The notes under the pieces were generated by a model. The model searched no databases. It was not told the DNA's origin and was given only the letters and a program-made list of their open reading frames with translations. Below are positions 17,795-27,246 of a stretch of DNA of 34,760 nt, piece after piece (position 1 is the stretch's first letter; each line of letters begins with the position of its first letter). The position numbers and the translations under genes were made by a program. Source of the stretch: Pseudomonadota bacterium (GTDB lineage Bacteria > Desulfobacterota > Desulfuromonadia > Geobacterales > Pseudopelobacteraceae); assembly GCA_019352135.1 (NCBI GenBank), contig JABBNX010000019.1:1-34760 (forward strand), read 5' to 3'.

Positions 17795-18697
17795 GTGGAA
17801 AAAGTAGCAATGATGATAAAAGCCCGCAAGCTTTTCAAGGACATCAGCGACCTGCCGACCATCCCCGCTATTGTCTCCAAAGTGGTCGCTTTACTGGATG
17901 ACCATGATGTCGTCCCTGACGAAGTCGCCGACCTGATCCTGTCCGACCAGGTATTGGCCGCCAGGGTCATCAGAGTCGTCAACTCGCCATTATATCGCAC
18001 CAATAATTCAATAACTTCGATCAAGCGTGCCTTGCTCTACATCGGCTTCAAAAGTATCCGCGAGATGATTCTTACCAGTTATTTTGTGGATGGATTTAAG
18101 CAGAAGGAACAACCTTTCGACATGAAGTTGTTCTGGATACATTCATTCAGTGTGGGTGCCATATCCCGTCGCATCGCACGTCTCGTCGACTATCCTGACG
18201 CGGAAAAGGCCTATCTGGTAGGCATTCTTCATGATATCGGCAAGGTGTTCCTGGGGCATTATTGCAAAGCGGAATACGGCCTGATGCTGGACAGTATCAG
18301 GAATACCAGTCTTACGACGTATGAAGCCGAATTCGAATTTTTCGGCACCACCCACAGTGAAGTCGGGCTCTGTCTGGCGCAGCGCTGGAATTTCCCCCCG
18401 GTGTACTGTGATGTAATTTCATACCACCACGCCTCGGAAATGGCGACCGAAGACACCTTTCTGACGGCAATTGTGGCACTGGCAGATTTTTACTGTTTGT
18501 CTCATGTTACTTCCGACTGCGTTGCGCAAGCAAGCATTCCGGGGCGATCGGAAGAAAATGCCTGGAATGTCCTGAACCAGCACGCTCCTGACCTGCTTGT
18601 TTCCAGCCTGGAACATTTCCTCTCCGATCTGAATGAAGAATATGAAACTATCAGCTCCGAAGTGGATCAGTTGTTTAATACCATGACTACCCTGTAG
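17795..18697 (+). CDS. HDOD-domain signalling protein
   Basis: A GTG start with GAGAGGAA eight bases upstream gives 300 residues. The HDOD fold is recognised from 'LPTIPAIVSKVVALLDD', 'VADLILSDQVLAARVIRVVNSPLY', 'SITSIKRALLYIGFKSIREMIL' and 'AYLVGILHDIGKVFLGH'. The latter keeps the HD pair that many HDOD proteins have lost. These proteins take part in signalling networks, often with c-di-GMP or chemotaxis partners, and no enzymatic activity is established. It is probably co-transcribed with ligA and the following DUF1847 gene. Confidence 0.9.
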   Translation: MEKVAMMIKARKLFKDISDLPTIPAIVSKVVALLDDHDVVPDEVADLILSDQVLAARVIRVVNSPLYRTNNSITSIKRALLYIGFKSIREMILTSYFVDGFKQKEQPFDMKLFWIHSFSVGAISRRIARLVDYPDAEKAYLVGILHDIGKVFLGHYCKAEYGLMLDSIRNTSLTTYEAEFEFFGTTHSEVGLCLAQRWNFPPVYCDVISYHHASEMATEDTFLTAIVALADFYCLSHVTSDCVAQASIPGRSEENAWNVLNQHAPDLLVSSLEHFLSDLNEEYETISSEVDQLFNTMTTL

Positions 18698-18716
18698 TCA
18701 AAACCAGAGGTTTCCC

Positions 18717-19442
18717 ATGTCAGAACAGAAAGCAGTTACCTGCTCCAAGTGCAGCTCGGTGTGGCATAATCGTGGTACAACCAATTGCTGGAGTGGTGAT
18801 CCGGAACAGGCACCGCCGAAGCCGGGCAACTGTCCGTCTGATAGCTATGAAGAGGTCGTGCAGGAGTCGTTTGACCTGTACCATGGTGACAGTGAGGACG
18901 CCAGGATAGCCTTTGTTGCCGCCCGGGTTGAAGGGCTCTGCTATCAGCCGGTGCCGGGGAGCGATGCCGTCAACGCCCGCTGGACGCGCGTGGAGGATAC
19001 AATCGCTTTTGCTAAGTTGATGGGGTACAAAAAAATCGGCATGGCGACGTGCATCGGCCTGTTGGACGAGACCGATCGGCTGTCAAAAATATTGACGGCG
19101 CAAGGGTTTGAACCGGTCAGTGTCTGTTGCAAAGCCGGCAGTATCGACAAGCTGGAACTGGGGCTGGCCGAAAGTGACAAGGTCCGGCCGGGGACATTCG
19201 AACCGGCCTGTAATCCGATTGCCCAGGCCGAAATCTGCAACCGGATGGAAACCGACATGAATGTTATTGTCGGCCTCTGTGTCGGCCACGATATGCTCTT
19301 CAACAAACACTCAAAAGCTCCGGTCACGACCCTGATTGTCAAGGATCGCGTCACCGGGCATAACCCGGTAGCCGTGCTGTACGGGCAGAACTTCTATTAC
19401 AAACGGCTGCAGAAGCAGATGGTGGTACCGGGCAGTGAATAG
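18717..19442 (+). CDS. DUF1847 protein, cysteine-rich
   Basis: The 241 residues begin with a likely metal-binding region ('CSKCSSVWHNRGTTNCW') and include further conserved-looking cysteines in 'GMATCIGLLDET', 'VSVCCKAGS', 'EPACNPIAQAEICN' and 'VGLCVGHD'. This is the pattern of DUF1847, found in anaerobes and of unknown function; an iron-sulphur or zinc protein is plausible. AGAGG precedes the ATG, 19 bases after the HDOD gene. It converges on cobB with only eight bases between stop codons and no obvious terminator. Confidence 0.8.
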   Translation: MSEQKAVTCSKCSSVWHNRGTTNCWSGDPEQAPPKPGNCPSDSYEEVVQESFDLYHGDSEDARIAFVAARVEGLCYQPVPGSDAVNARWTRVEDTIAFAKLMGYKKIGMATCIGLLDETDRLSKILTAQGFEPVSVCCKAGSIDKLELGLAESDKVRPGTFEPACNPIAQAEICNRMETDMNVIVGLCVGHDMLFNKHSKAPVTTLIVKDRVTGHNPVAVLYGQNFYYKRLQKQMVVPGSE

Positions 19443-19450
19443 TTGGGGGA

Positions 19451-20836
19451 TTACCTCTGCTCTTGCTCTCTGCACTCGGTAACAAATGCCCCGGCGATGT
19501 CGCGGTTGCTTCCGAAATGCACGTGGATATAGGACGCAAGGCAGTTCCGCATCCGGAACCCTTCAAACCCCTGCGCAACTGCCTGTCGTGACACCTGGTA
19601 ACACCGTTCGACCTGTTCCGGCATCGTGCCGATTTCCGAGTAGTGAAATTCATGCCCACGGACGACAGCCCCTTTGAGTCCGATGCTGACATCCTGTGTC
19701 AGTTCTGCCTGCCGGTAGCCAAGCGCCTTGCGCCGTGGCAACATTCGGCAGCGCACCGGAAAAATCCCCACAAAATCTGCTGACGGCTGGTTGTCGGATG
19801 CGTCAATCCCCTCCGTGAGATAAATAAATCCGCCACACTCCGCATATACTGGTATATCTGACGTCACCGCCATCCGAAGAGATTCTTTCATGGTTTCGTT
19901 TTCAGCGAGTTGCGCAGCATACAGCTCCGGGTAGCCGCCGGGAAGATAGATGCCGTGAATATCAGCCGGCACCCCAGCATCTCTCAGCGGCGAAAAAAAG
20001 ACACACTTTGCTCCGGCATCCTGCAGCAGGCGGAGATTGTCTTCATACAAGAAACAGAATGCAGGGTCGCGGGCTACGGCGATTCTGACGGGTGAATTTC
20101 CCTTTGTCACTCTCCGTATAAACGTTGGGGAGGGGAGGATGCGCAGTTTACTCAGCTGGTCCAGGTCGAGCCAGCGCTCCGCCATATCAATGAGGCGTTC
20201 GATGAATTCTTCCGATAACGGGTTGTCTTCTGCCGTCACGAGTCCCAGGTGGCGCGAGGGGATGGTCAGCGACTCGTCGCGGGGGATACAGCCAAAACAG
20301 GAAATGTCAGGGCAATGGGCGGCAAGTGCTTCCTTGAGCAGCGCGGCATGGTGTGCGCTTCCGATGTTGTTGAAAACGACGCCGGCCAGTCTGATCTCCG
20401 GGTCAAAGAAGGCAAACCCTTTAACCAGAGCCGCAGCGCTGGACGCCATGCCGCGGGCATTGACGACAAGAACAACTGGCGCTCCTGTTATGGCAGCAAT
20501 CTGGGCGCTGCTCCCTTCTCTGGAAGACGCGCCAATGCCGTCGAAGAGACCCATTGCGCCTTCAATGACAGCGATCTCCTGACCGGCCCGGCCACTCAAG
20601 CGTGCAAAAAAAGTCTCCCGCACAAAATCCTCCGGACACATCCAGGCATCAAGGTTTATCGAAGGTTGGCCGGTCACGTTACGGTGATAGCCCGGATCTA
20701 TAAAATCCGGGCCGCACTTGAATGGCGCTACCACCACACCGCGCCGCACGAGAGCAGCCATGATTGCCAGGCTGACGGTCGTCTTGCCACTGCCGCTCTG
20801 AGGTGCGGTTATCAGGAAACCATGCGGTGCGTTCAC
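19451..20836 (-). CDS. cobB: Cobyrinate a,c-diamide synthase
   Basis: CobB/CbiA amidates the a and c side chains of (hydrogeno)cobyrinate with glutamine and ATP in cobalamin synthesis. The GTG start at 20836 overlaps the stop of the TonB-family gene (GTGA). The 461 residues contain the ATP-binding loop '[10 protein letters not shown]' (11-20), '[14 protein letters not shown]', and a class I glutamine amidotransferase domain with '[15 protein letters not shown]', the nucleophile Cys in '[10 protein letters not shown]' and the His in 'RGHEFHYS'. The symbol cbiA is used in anaerobic-pathway organisms. No other cobalamin gene is nearby. Confidence 0.95.
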   Translation of the reverse strand: MNAPHGFLITAPQSGSGKTTVSLAIMAALVRRGVVVAPFKCGPDFIDPGYHRNVTGQPSINLDAWMCPEDFVRETFFARLSGRAGQEIAVIEGAMGLFDGIGASSREGSSAQIAAITGAPVVLVVNARGMASSAAALVKGFAFFDPEIRLAGVVFNNIGSAHHAALLKEALAAHCPDISCFGCIPRDESLTIPSRHLGLVTAEDNPLSEEFIERLIDMAERWLDLDQLSKLRILPSPTFIRRVTKGNSPVRIAVARDPAFCFLYEDNLRLLQDAGAKCVFFSPLRDAGVPADIHGIYLPGGYPELYAAQLAENETMKESLRMAVTSDIPVYAECGGFIYLTEGIDASDNQPSADFVGIFPVRCRMLPRRKALGYRQAELTQDVSIGLKGAVVRGHEFHYSEIGTMPEQVERCYQVSRQAVAQGFEGFRMRNCLASYIHVHFGSNRDIAGAFVTECREQEQR

Positions 20837-21684
20837 CGTATTGACCTGCTTGAGCCGCCATACTGGAAAAAGGCAATCAGATGGAATTCTTCCTTGTCAT
20901 ACCCTTTGGGGAATCCTCCCACCGGCCCGATGGCCCGCAGGGTACGGAGCACCTCTTCATCAAGTATCCGGGCTCCGGAACTCTCCAGTTGCTGGATTTT
21001 GGTAATCTCTCCATGACGGTTGAAGGTAATCCGTACCGGTGTCACCCCTTCTATGCCATTCATGGCAGCTTCCTCCGGGTAGCGCCAGACGCCATAGACC
21101 GCTCCTTCAAAGCGGCGCAGGAACGAGCCGAACATGATGTCGTCGCTGTTCAGAAAACGGGTGTCTCCCTCGGCTACGTCATTTTCAAACTTGCGTCGAT
21201 AGCTCTCTTCAAGTTTTGCCAGCCGGCGGACTCCGGGAAACAGGTGCGGTGCAGGTGAAGGTGCTTGCTGTTGAGCAGTCGATTGTTTCGGTTTCAGAAG
21301 GCTGGCAGTCGATGAGCCGGGGGCAATCGGAAGCTGCCGGCGAGCTGCTTGAGGCTGACGGGATGTGGTTGCCGGTGAAGGCTGCTGTTCTGGTGGCGAC
21401 GTTTGCTTTTTAATGGCCTGCATGTCTTGTGCGGCATTACCACGCGGAGCGCTTTCCCTGGGAACTCTGATGCGCTGTTCTGCACGTCGCGTGGTAACCT
21501 GCTGACGTGGCTCCGGCAGCTGTTTTTGTTCCGGCACCTGCTGTATATCTATGAAAACCGGCTCTTTCGGAGGTTTTTGCGGTGCTGCAGGAAAATAATA
21601 GAGTGCGGCAAAAACTCCCAGATGGAGTAAGAGCGAGAGACCCAGTAAATAGAGGAATTTTTTTTCAATATAGCGATCATGCAT
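20833..21684 (-). CDS. TonB-family energy transducer
   Basis: A 283-residue protein with one N-terminal membrane anchor (about residues 9-31), a Pro/Gln/Ala-rich periplasm-spanning region (about 35-150) and a C-terminal TonB domain ('[33 protein letters not shown]' to '[19 protein letters not shown]'). TonB passes proton-motive energy from ExbBD to outer-membrane receptors. ExbBD genes are not present in the window. Four-base overlap with cobB suggests a link to cobalamin or corrinoid uptake, which is inference from context only. Confidence 0.88.
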   Translation of the reverse strand: MHDRYIEKKFLYLLGLSLLLHLGVFAALYYFPAAPQKPPKEPVFIDIQQVPEQKQLPEPRQQVTTRRAEQRIRVPRESAPRGNAAQDMQAIKKQTSPPEQQPSPATTSRQPQAARRQLPIAPGSSTASLLKPKQSTAQQQAPSPAPHLFPGVRRLAKLEESYRRKFENDVAEGDTRFLNSDDIMFGSFLRRFEGAVYGVWRYPEEAAMNGIEGVTPVRITFNRHGEITKIQQLESSGARILDEEVLRTLRAIGPVGGFPKGYDKEEFHLIAFFQYGGSSRSIR

Positions 21685-21747
21685 GGAATGTAGTCACTTC
21701 AATTTAAGTTGGATTTTTTTAATGTTATGCATGGGGGTTCATGAGGG

Positions 21748-22584
21748 TTACGATACCTGTATCGTCTCCTGCAGATACTCCCGGTGCGTTTCGGTTTGCT
21801 CAGAGGTTTCGGTGCGCAGGAAGTCAAGCATCTCTTTCAGGCTTTCAAGAATATTATGTTCCCCTTTTGGGAATTCCCTCGGGTCAAGTTCAAGTGTCAC
21901 CGTGCTTTGATATTTTGTGTTGCGAAGGTGATTAAGAAATCGAGTCAACGGCAGAATTCCATGCCCCGGAAGCAGATGTTCGCGACCATGACCATAGTCG
22001 GAAAAATGAATATTAAGAATACGTCCCGAGTCATGGCAGGTAAAAAAATCGGTGATGAAATCGGTTTTCCCCGACCCGATATGGGTACAGTCAAATGTCA
22101 TGTACAGATTATGGTCCCGGATAAAATCTACCATTCGCTGCATGTTCGAGAGAATATTCGGATTGATCTTCCAGTTTCCAGTCCAGGGCATATTTTCCAT
22201 GGCTATGGCCACTTTCCCGTCCTGTCCAAGCTCTTTTTGATAGTCCTGTACACTGTAGAGCCACCGCCAGAATCTGATCTCTAATCCCATCCAGGACGGG
22301 GGGTGAAAATTCACCAGCGGGATATTGCACTCTGCCGCCAAAGCTATGGAGCGTTTGAGTGACGCAATGGGCCCCCCCCAACCATCAAGCTCCATAAACG
22401 GGGCATGGATGGAATGAATCGTGGTGATTTCCTGCAGAGAGCATACCAGTTTGCCGGGATTTACATGCTGGAAATCCTGGTTGATGATCAACTCGACCCC
22501 ATCGAATCCGGACTCGGCTGCCAGTTCGAACACCCTTTGCAGCGGCAAGGTAAAGAGGCTTCCGGTTGAAAGGGATAAAATCAT
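21748..22584 (-). CDS. TIM-barrel sugar-phosphate isomerase/epimerase or AP endonuclease 2-like protein
   Basis: The 278 residues follow the xylose isomerase-like TIM-barrel pattern: 'GFDGVELIIN', 'IHAPFMELDGW', 'LVNFHPPSWMG', 'VAIAMENMPW', 'TFDCTHIGSG', 'ILNIHFSDYG' and 'TVTLELDP', which supply the His/Glu/Asp metal ligands. The family includes sugar isomerases and endonuclease IV; the ligand spacing does not allow a choice here. GGAGG lies 11 bases before the ATG. It follows the DUF294-like gene by six bases and is part of the symporter operon. Confidence 0.75.
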   Translation of the reverse strand: MILSLSTGSLFTLPLQRVFELAAESGFDGVELIINQDFQHVNPGKLVCSLQEITTIHSIHAPFMELDGWGGPIASLKRSIALAAECNIPLVNFHPPSWMGLEIRFWRWLYSVQDYQKELGQDGKVAIAMENMPWTGNWKINPNILSNMQRMVDFIRDHNLYMTFDCTHIGSGKTDFITDFFTCHDSGRILNIHFSDYGHGREHLLPGHGILPLTRFLNHLRNTKYQSTVTLELDPREFPKGEHNILESLKEMLDFLRTETSEQTETHREYLQETIQVS

Positions 22585-22590
22585 CGGACT

Positions 22591-23829
22591 CTAGGCCTCC
22601 GTCCCGGAAAAGATGATCGCAACGTGTTGCTGAATAGCCGAGACGGCTGCCAGCGCTGTGTTCAGAGAGTGGCGCTGTTCAATGGTCAATTCACCGGGAT
22701 TCAGAAGCAAGGGGTGATTGCCATGATCAGTGAAACTGAATAATTGCTCGTGCTGAAGTCGCAGTTCATGCAGGCTATGCCAGGTTGTCAGCAGTTTTTC
22801 CGCGAGGTCGACATCCAGTTCACGTCGTTCCAGAAAGTCGAGGATTCTTTCGCAACTACTGGTAGCGTCGCTCATCTTGATCAGCGCCAGTGCTGACAGA
22901 GCGGCAGAAAGCGGCAGCAGGCCATGATCCAGCAGACGGAACAGCCCCCGTTCGGCACCATGCCGCTCCAGCTTTAATCGTCCCATTATCCCGAGGCCGT
23001 TTGAAAGCGAGTCCAGTCTTCCAACCAAATTGGCCTGAGCCGTGCGGCTTTTTCTCAGGCTGGTAATGGTTGTTTCTTTCAGCTCCCGGGCAATTCTCTC
23101 ATCGGACGCTAAATGATACTGGTCTGCCAGACGCAACACAGCAATCAGGGAGTCTTTTGTCGCAGTGCTCAAACCTTCATCGCAACGATGCCGCCATTCA
23201 GCAATACTGCCACGCCATTCGGGGTTGCGCGGAGTGATGACAGGATCAATAGCGAGCCCGATTGCTTCAAATTCAGTATGCACAATTTCGCAGAACCGGT
23301 CGATCGTCTGGCGTTGAGATGCAGTAACCTCGTTGTAGACGAGTAATGCCTGCAATTGGCAGAAAGGTGAATATTCACAGCGCCCTGCCGGCCCAAGTGC
23401 CACCAGGGCCATTTTGGGAAGATTCCGGGCGGACACTCCAAGCTGCTCAGTGGCATGAGCCATGATGGCGACGCTGAGAACTTTTACAAAATCCATGCTT
23501 TTTTGGTAAAATGCGGGAGCGGAATGGAACCTATCCATATGTCGGTACAGTGCATCGTAATATTCGATGGTCAACTCTTTCAGGCGCTCTGCCGGAGGGG
23601 CTGATGCTCCTTCTGCACACAAACTGTCCAGCTGTCCATGGAATGAACGGTGAGCTTCTGCCGACTGTGCGAGAGCAGCCAGGCTCCCGGAAAATATGTT
23701 TTCAGCACTGCCGTTGCGGTCGGAGGCGGCCCAATCAAGCAAAGCCTGGCGATAGGTGACGGCAAAATTATCAGATGCCCGCCAGGCGGTGACATCACCA
23801 CCTTTTGTCGATACCATAAATCGCATCAT
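22591..23829 (-). CDS. DUF294-like protein with degenerate nucleotidyltransferase motif
   Basis: The frame may also begin at a TTG at 23841; the ATG at 23829 overlaps the symporter stop by four bases (ATGA) and is preferred, giving 412 residues. An N-terminal helical region (to about 130) is followed by 'VALGPAGRCEYSPFCQLQALLVYNE'-type sequence, which lines up with the GlnD/DUF294 nucleotidyltransferase motif GRGExxPxSDxDLLL, except that both catalytic Asp positions are Gln. The C-terminal half ('DSLIAVLRLADQYHLA...TITSLRKSRTAQANLVGRLDSLSNGLGIMGR') matches the DUF294 C-terminal layout. Such genes commonly sit beside DUF4212/sodium:solute symporters, where a regulatory role is assumed. Here it is likely a non-catalytic sensor. 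Confidence 0.7.
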   Translation of the reverse strand: MMRFMVSTKGGDVTAWRASDNFAVTYRQALLDWAASDRNGSAENIFSGSLAALAQSAEAHRSFHGQLDSLCAEGASAPPAERLKELTIEYYDALYRHMDRFHSAPAFYQKSMDFVKVLSVAIMAHATEQLGVSARNLPKMALVALGPAGRCEYSPFCQLQALLVYNEVTASQRQTIDRFCEIVHTEFEAIGLAIDPVITPRNPEWRGSIAEWRHRCDEGLSTATKDSLIAVLRLADQYHLASDERIARELKETTITSLRKSRTAQANLVGRLDSLSNGLGIMGRLKLERHGAERGLFRLLDHGLLPLSAALSALALIKMSDATSSCERILDFLERRELDVDLAEKLLTTWHSLHELRLQHEQLFSFTDHGNHPLLLNPGELTIEQRHSLNTALAAVSAIQQHVAIIFSGTEA

Positions 23830-25355
23830 TTTTCCGGACAATCATGTACATTCCGGCTGACAAAGAGCCGGATGTCAGCCGAGGGCGGTGCGGTCAGCAG
23901 TGAAATGACGATCATGACGATCATGACCAGAGGTGCACCGATAAACGCAGATGACGTGAGGGGAAACAGATGGGTGATAAACGGCAATGAACTCCCGGCA
24001 AAAAGTGAAACAAAGCTGATGACCAGTCCGGTCAGCATCCCGCAAATGGCACCGGCAGCATTGGCCCGAGGCCACCAGATCCCGAGCAGAAAGGCAGGAA
24101 AAATTGTGTTGCCGGCCACGGCAAAGGCAAAAGCGGCAATTTCGGCGATCATTCCCCATGGCTGGAAGGTCAATACCATGACAACGGCGGCCAGAATCAG
24201 AAAAAACCCTTTTGCGGCATAGGTTTTGTCACGTTCGGATGCATTCGGACGGATCAGGCGCGGGTAAATGTCAAACGAAAATGATGCAGAGCCGGTCATC
24301 AACAGTCCGGCTGATGCTGAAAAAGCGGCGCTCATGCCGCCGGCAGCCAGAAGCCCGATCGCCCAGAGCGGCAACCCGCCAAGATGTGCCGCTGAGAGCA
24401 CGATCATGTCCGCAGCATCGGCTCCGCCCGCGTTAAAAGCCACTCCATTGCGCGCTTCAAAAAGCCGGGCCAGTACACCGTAGGCCGGTGCCGACCAGTA
24501 AATCAGGGAAATAAAGAACAAACCCCAGACGACCCCCCACCGGGCATCCCGAATGCCGGGAACCATGTAAAAACGCGAGAGGACGTGCGGTAATCCGGCC
24601 GTACCGAACATCAGCGTAAAGCAGAGGGCGAGCCATTCAAAAAGGGATGTTCTGGCAAACGGTTCCGAGCAGTTAAAGCCGAACTGCTGCTGCAGTTCGC
24701 CGATGGCAGTCCCGTAGCCGAACTGCGGCAGTATCCAGAAATAACCAAGCTTGCGGGTGAGGAGCATCAGCGGCAGGATAAAGGTTATGATTAACACGAA
24801 ATACTGCAGTTTTTGATTGCGGGTTACTCCCAGAGCCCCTGATATAACAACATGGGAAACAAGCAGTGACGTCCCGATGACGACTGCAGGGATATAGGCG
24901 ATACCGAACAGCCAGGAAACCAGCAGAGCGATGCCGCGAAATTGGGCGACGCAGTATATGATTGTGATGATGATTGAAATCAGTGCTGCCAGAGTGCGGG
25001 CTGCGTCGGATTCATAGCGGAAGCCAACAAAATCCGGTGCGGTAAATTTGCCAAAACGTCTGATCTGAGTGGCCATCAACACCAGCAGCAGGACATACCC
25101 CCCGGTCCACCCCACTACATAGGCAATTGCAATATAGCCTTTCACGTAAAACACGCCGGCCAGGCCGAGGAAACTGGCGGCGCTCATCCAGTTACTGGCG
25201 ATACCTGCGCCGATACCGATTCTCCCGGTGTAGGTGCCCTTGAATCCATACTCCATGGGTTGTCTGCTTCGGTTGCGCAGCCCGGAAAGGATAAAAAGTA
25301 CAAAGATACCTGCTATGATTGCTAATGGTACGAATTGGATCAGGCCGTTGGTCAT
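23826..25355 (-). CDS. Sodium:solute symporter, VC_2705 type
   Basis: The 509 residues form about 13 hydrophobic segments with the SSS-family opening 'YGFKGTYTGRIGIGAGIASNWMSAASFLGLAG' and 'FGKFTAPDFVGFRYES'. The closest named relatives are the ActP-like monocarboxylate symporters that need a small DUF4212 subunit, which is encoded immediately upstream (one base between stop and start). GGAGG precedes the ATG. The likely cargo is acetate or a similar short acid, an inference from family and lifestyle. Confidence 0.92.
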   Translation of the reverse strand: MTNGLIQFVPLAIIAGIFVLFILSGLRNRSRQPMEYGFKGTYTGRIGIGAGIASNWMSAASFLGLAGVFYVKGYIAIAYVVGWTGGYVLLLVLMATQIRRFGKFTAPDFVGFRYESDAARTLAALISIIITIIYCVAQFRGIALLVSWLFGIAYIPAVVIGTSLLVSHVVISGALGVTRNQKLQYFVLIITFILPLMLLTRKLGYFWILPQFGYGTAIGELQQQFGFNCSEPFARTSLFEWLALCFTLMFGTAGLPHVLSRFYMVPGIRDARWGVVWGLFFISLIYWSAPAYGVLARLFEARNGVAFNAGGADAADMIVLSAAHLGGLPLWAIGLLAAGGMSAAFSASAGLLMTGSASFSFDIYPRLIRPNASERDKTYAAKGFFLILAAVVMVLTFQPWGMIAEIAAFAFAVAGNTIFPAFLLGIWWPRANAAGAICGMLTGLVISFVSLFAGSSLPFITHLFPLTSSAFIGAPLVMIVMIVISLLTAPPSADIRLFVSRNVHDCPEK

Positions 25356-25356
25356 T

Positions 25357-25704
25357 TTATTCGTCCTCCGCGTCGGCCGGTTTTATGCGAAAACGGAGCG
25401 AGCCTTCCTTGGATTGTTCCGAGTGGCGGTCCATCCAGATGTTGAACAGGACGCACAGGATGATGAACCAAAGCGGCAGCAACTGTCCGCTCATCCAGAA
25501 TTGTATCGGCAGGTTGAAGATCGTCAGGTTTTGGAGCAGCAGTTCGGAATAATTCGCTTCCAGAAAATACGAAAAGAGCTGAAATCCGACAATCGCAATC
25601 AGCCAGCCAGCCAGAATAAGGGTGATGACGCGAACCTCTCCCCGCATGGTTGCGCCGCGCGGTTTGAAAAAACTGAGTCCCTTACAGTCCGGATGTTCGT
25701 CCAT
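25357..25704 (-). CDS. DUF4212 small subunit of sodium:solute symporter
   Basis: A TTG at 25716 is in frame, but the ATG at 25704 has GGAGG five bases upstream and is chosen, giving 115 residues. Two membrane helices ('VITLILAGWLIAIVGFQLFSYFL' and 'LLPLWFIILCVLFNIWMD') and a charged C-terminus are the DUF4212 pattern, the partner subunit of the large symporter encoded next. Confidence 0.9.
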   Translation of the reverse strand: MDEHPDCKGLSFFKPRGATMRGEVRVITLILAGWLIAIVGFQLFSYFLEANYSELLLQNLTIFNLPIQFWMSGQLLPLWFIILCVLFNIWMDRHSEQSKEGSLRFRIKPADAEDE

Positions 25705-25773
25705 GATATCCTCCAAACCCCGATAGAGGGTGCGTGCGTTAACGATGCTATTCCCTGCCGGCCTCGAACGGGA

Positions 25774-26397
25774 TTAGAGGGAGGCCGCTGTCCGGTAATG
25801 GACGTAATAAATCGGCTGCCCCATTTCCAGAAACCGGCGCATATATTTTGAAACCGGATAGCCTTCCATCCCGTGCCGGAATGTATCAGGAGCGAGCTGG
25901 TTTGTGAATTCGGGCTGGACAGCCATGAACTCGGCAACATCCAGGCCATAGTCAACAAAATCGGTGCTAAAGAAAAAATCAGCACCTGGCTGCATAAAAC
26001 GTGACAGGTAGGCAACAAAACCGGCATTGACGAGGCGCCTCTTTCTGTGACGCAGTTTGGGCCACGGGTCGGGGCAGTTGATGATAACCATTTGCAGCGC
26101 CGCTGGCGGTATGCAGGCTTCTATGAAGCTGCGGGCTTCGGCCCGCAGTACCCGCACATTGTTGAGACCGCTCTTGTCGATCCGTTTGCAGGTTTTTATG
26201 CATCCTTTGTTATAGAAATCAAGGGCAATATAATTGAGCTCGGGGTGCAGGGCGGCCATCTGCACAATAAAATCACCTACTCCACAGCCAATCTCCAGTG
26301 CCAGGGGGTTGTCGTTGCCAAATATCTCTCCCCACGAGGGGGCAGGGTCATTATCCTCCCACGGCAGGAAGGTGGGAGATGTGTTGGGGATCAGCAT
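25774..26397 (-). CDS. trmB: tRNA (guanine-N7-)-methyltransferase
   Basis: TrmB uses S-adenosylmethionine to make m7G46 in tRNA variable loops. The 207 residues have the SAM site 'ALEIGCGVGDFIVQMAALHPELNYIALDF', the substrate motif 'NCPDPWPKLRHRKRRLV' and 'FFFSTDFVDYG'. AAGGAA lies before the ATG. It is 69 bases from the DUF4212 gene and may be separately transcribed. Confidence 0.95.
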   Translation of the reverse strand: MLIPNTSPTFLPWEDNDPAPSWGEIFGNDNPLALEIGCGVGDFIVQMAALHPELNYIALDFYNKGCIKTCKRIDKSGLNNVRVLRAEARSFIEACIPPAALQMVIINCPDPWPKLRHRKRRLVNAGFVAYLSRFMQPGADFFFSTDFVDYGLDVAEFMAVQPEFTNQLAPDTFRHGMEGYPVSKYMRRFLEMGQPIYYVHYRTAASL

Positions 26398-26538
26398 GAA
26401 TATTCCTTGGTAAGTGATCTGTTGCTTTCATTACGTGTCACGCAGAAAACAATCCGTTACCGCACGTATCGTGCTTATCAGGGCGTGGTAAAAAGTATAT
26501 AACTGTAGCATATTTTCCGGACTGGAGGGAGGGATTTT

Positions 26539-27111
26539 TTATCGGCATACGGTGTGCCAGGCACATCCTGCCAGGTGATCATTGACCATGCCGGTCGCCT
26601 GCATGAAAGCATAGCAGATCGTGGAACCGACAAAGCGGAAACCTGCACGTTTCAGCTCTTTGCTCATCGTGTCCGATCGCACGGTGCGGGCCGGGATTTC
26701 ATCCATTGTGCGCCAATTGTTGCGGATCGGCACTCCGTCCACAAAACTCCAGAGATAACGGTCGAGGCTTCCGTGGCGCTGCTGCATTTCCAGAACAATG
26801 CGGGCATTGGAAATTGTGGAAGCGATTTTGAGCCGGTTGCGGATAATGTCGGCATCGGCGAGAAGCCTGGCGACATCATCCTCGGTAAACGCCGCCACTG
26901 TGCGGGGCTCGAAACCGGCAAAGGCCCGACGGTAACCCTCCCGTTTCCGCAGGATAGTGAGCCAGGATAAGCCGGCCTGTGCCCCCTCCAGAGTCAGCAT
27001 CTCGAACAGACGGGTGTCATCGTGGAGCGGCACCCCCCATTCATCGTCATGATAGGCCTGATAGAGCGGATCATTAGTGCACCATGGACAGCGGCTGGCT
27101 ATTTCAGTCAT
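26539..27111 (-). CDS. tag: DNA-3-methyladenine glycosylase I
   Basis: Tag excises 3-methyladenine from alkylated DNA. The 190 residues contain the zinc ligands near both ends ('CPWC' with 'YHDDEWGVP' and 'HLAGCAWH'), and core blocks 'LFEMLTLEGAQAGLSWLTILRKREGYRRAF', 'IIRNRLKIASTISNAR' and 'RAGFRFVGSTICYAFMQATGMVNDH'. AGGGA precedes the ATG. It stands alone on the minus strand. Confidence 0.97.
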   Translation of the reverse strand: MTEIASRCPWCTNDPLYQAYHDDEWGVPLHDDTRLFEMLTLEGAQAGLSWLTILRKREGYRRAFAGFEPRTVAAFTEDDVARLLADADIIRNRLKIASTISNARIVLEMQQRHGSLDRYLWSFVDGVPIRNNWRTMDEIPARTVRSDTMSKELKRAGFRFVGSTICYAFMQATGMVNDHLAGCAWHTVCR

Positions 27112-27246
27112 CAGTCCCTCTTGTTCTCATAGATATTTTTATTTTTTTGGATGAATAACTACGTGTGTTGTACATAAGTTCCTGATACTCTGGCAAGAAC
27201 GATTACAATGTGTTTTTATTTAATGGCATGTCCAGGAGGTTTTCCC

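Noticed and set aside
27191-27207. Sigma-54 promoter (TGGCAAGAACGATTACA) before the GGDEF gene
   Set aside because: The -12 element lacks GC and the spacing is off by one base.
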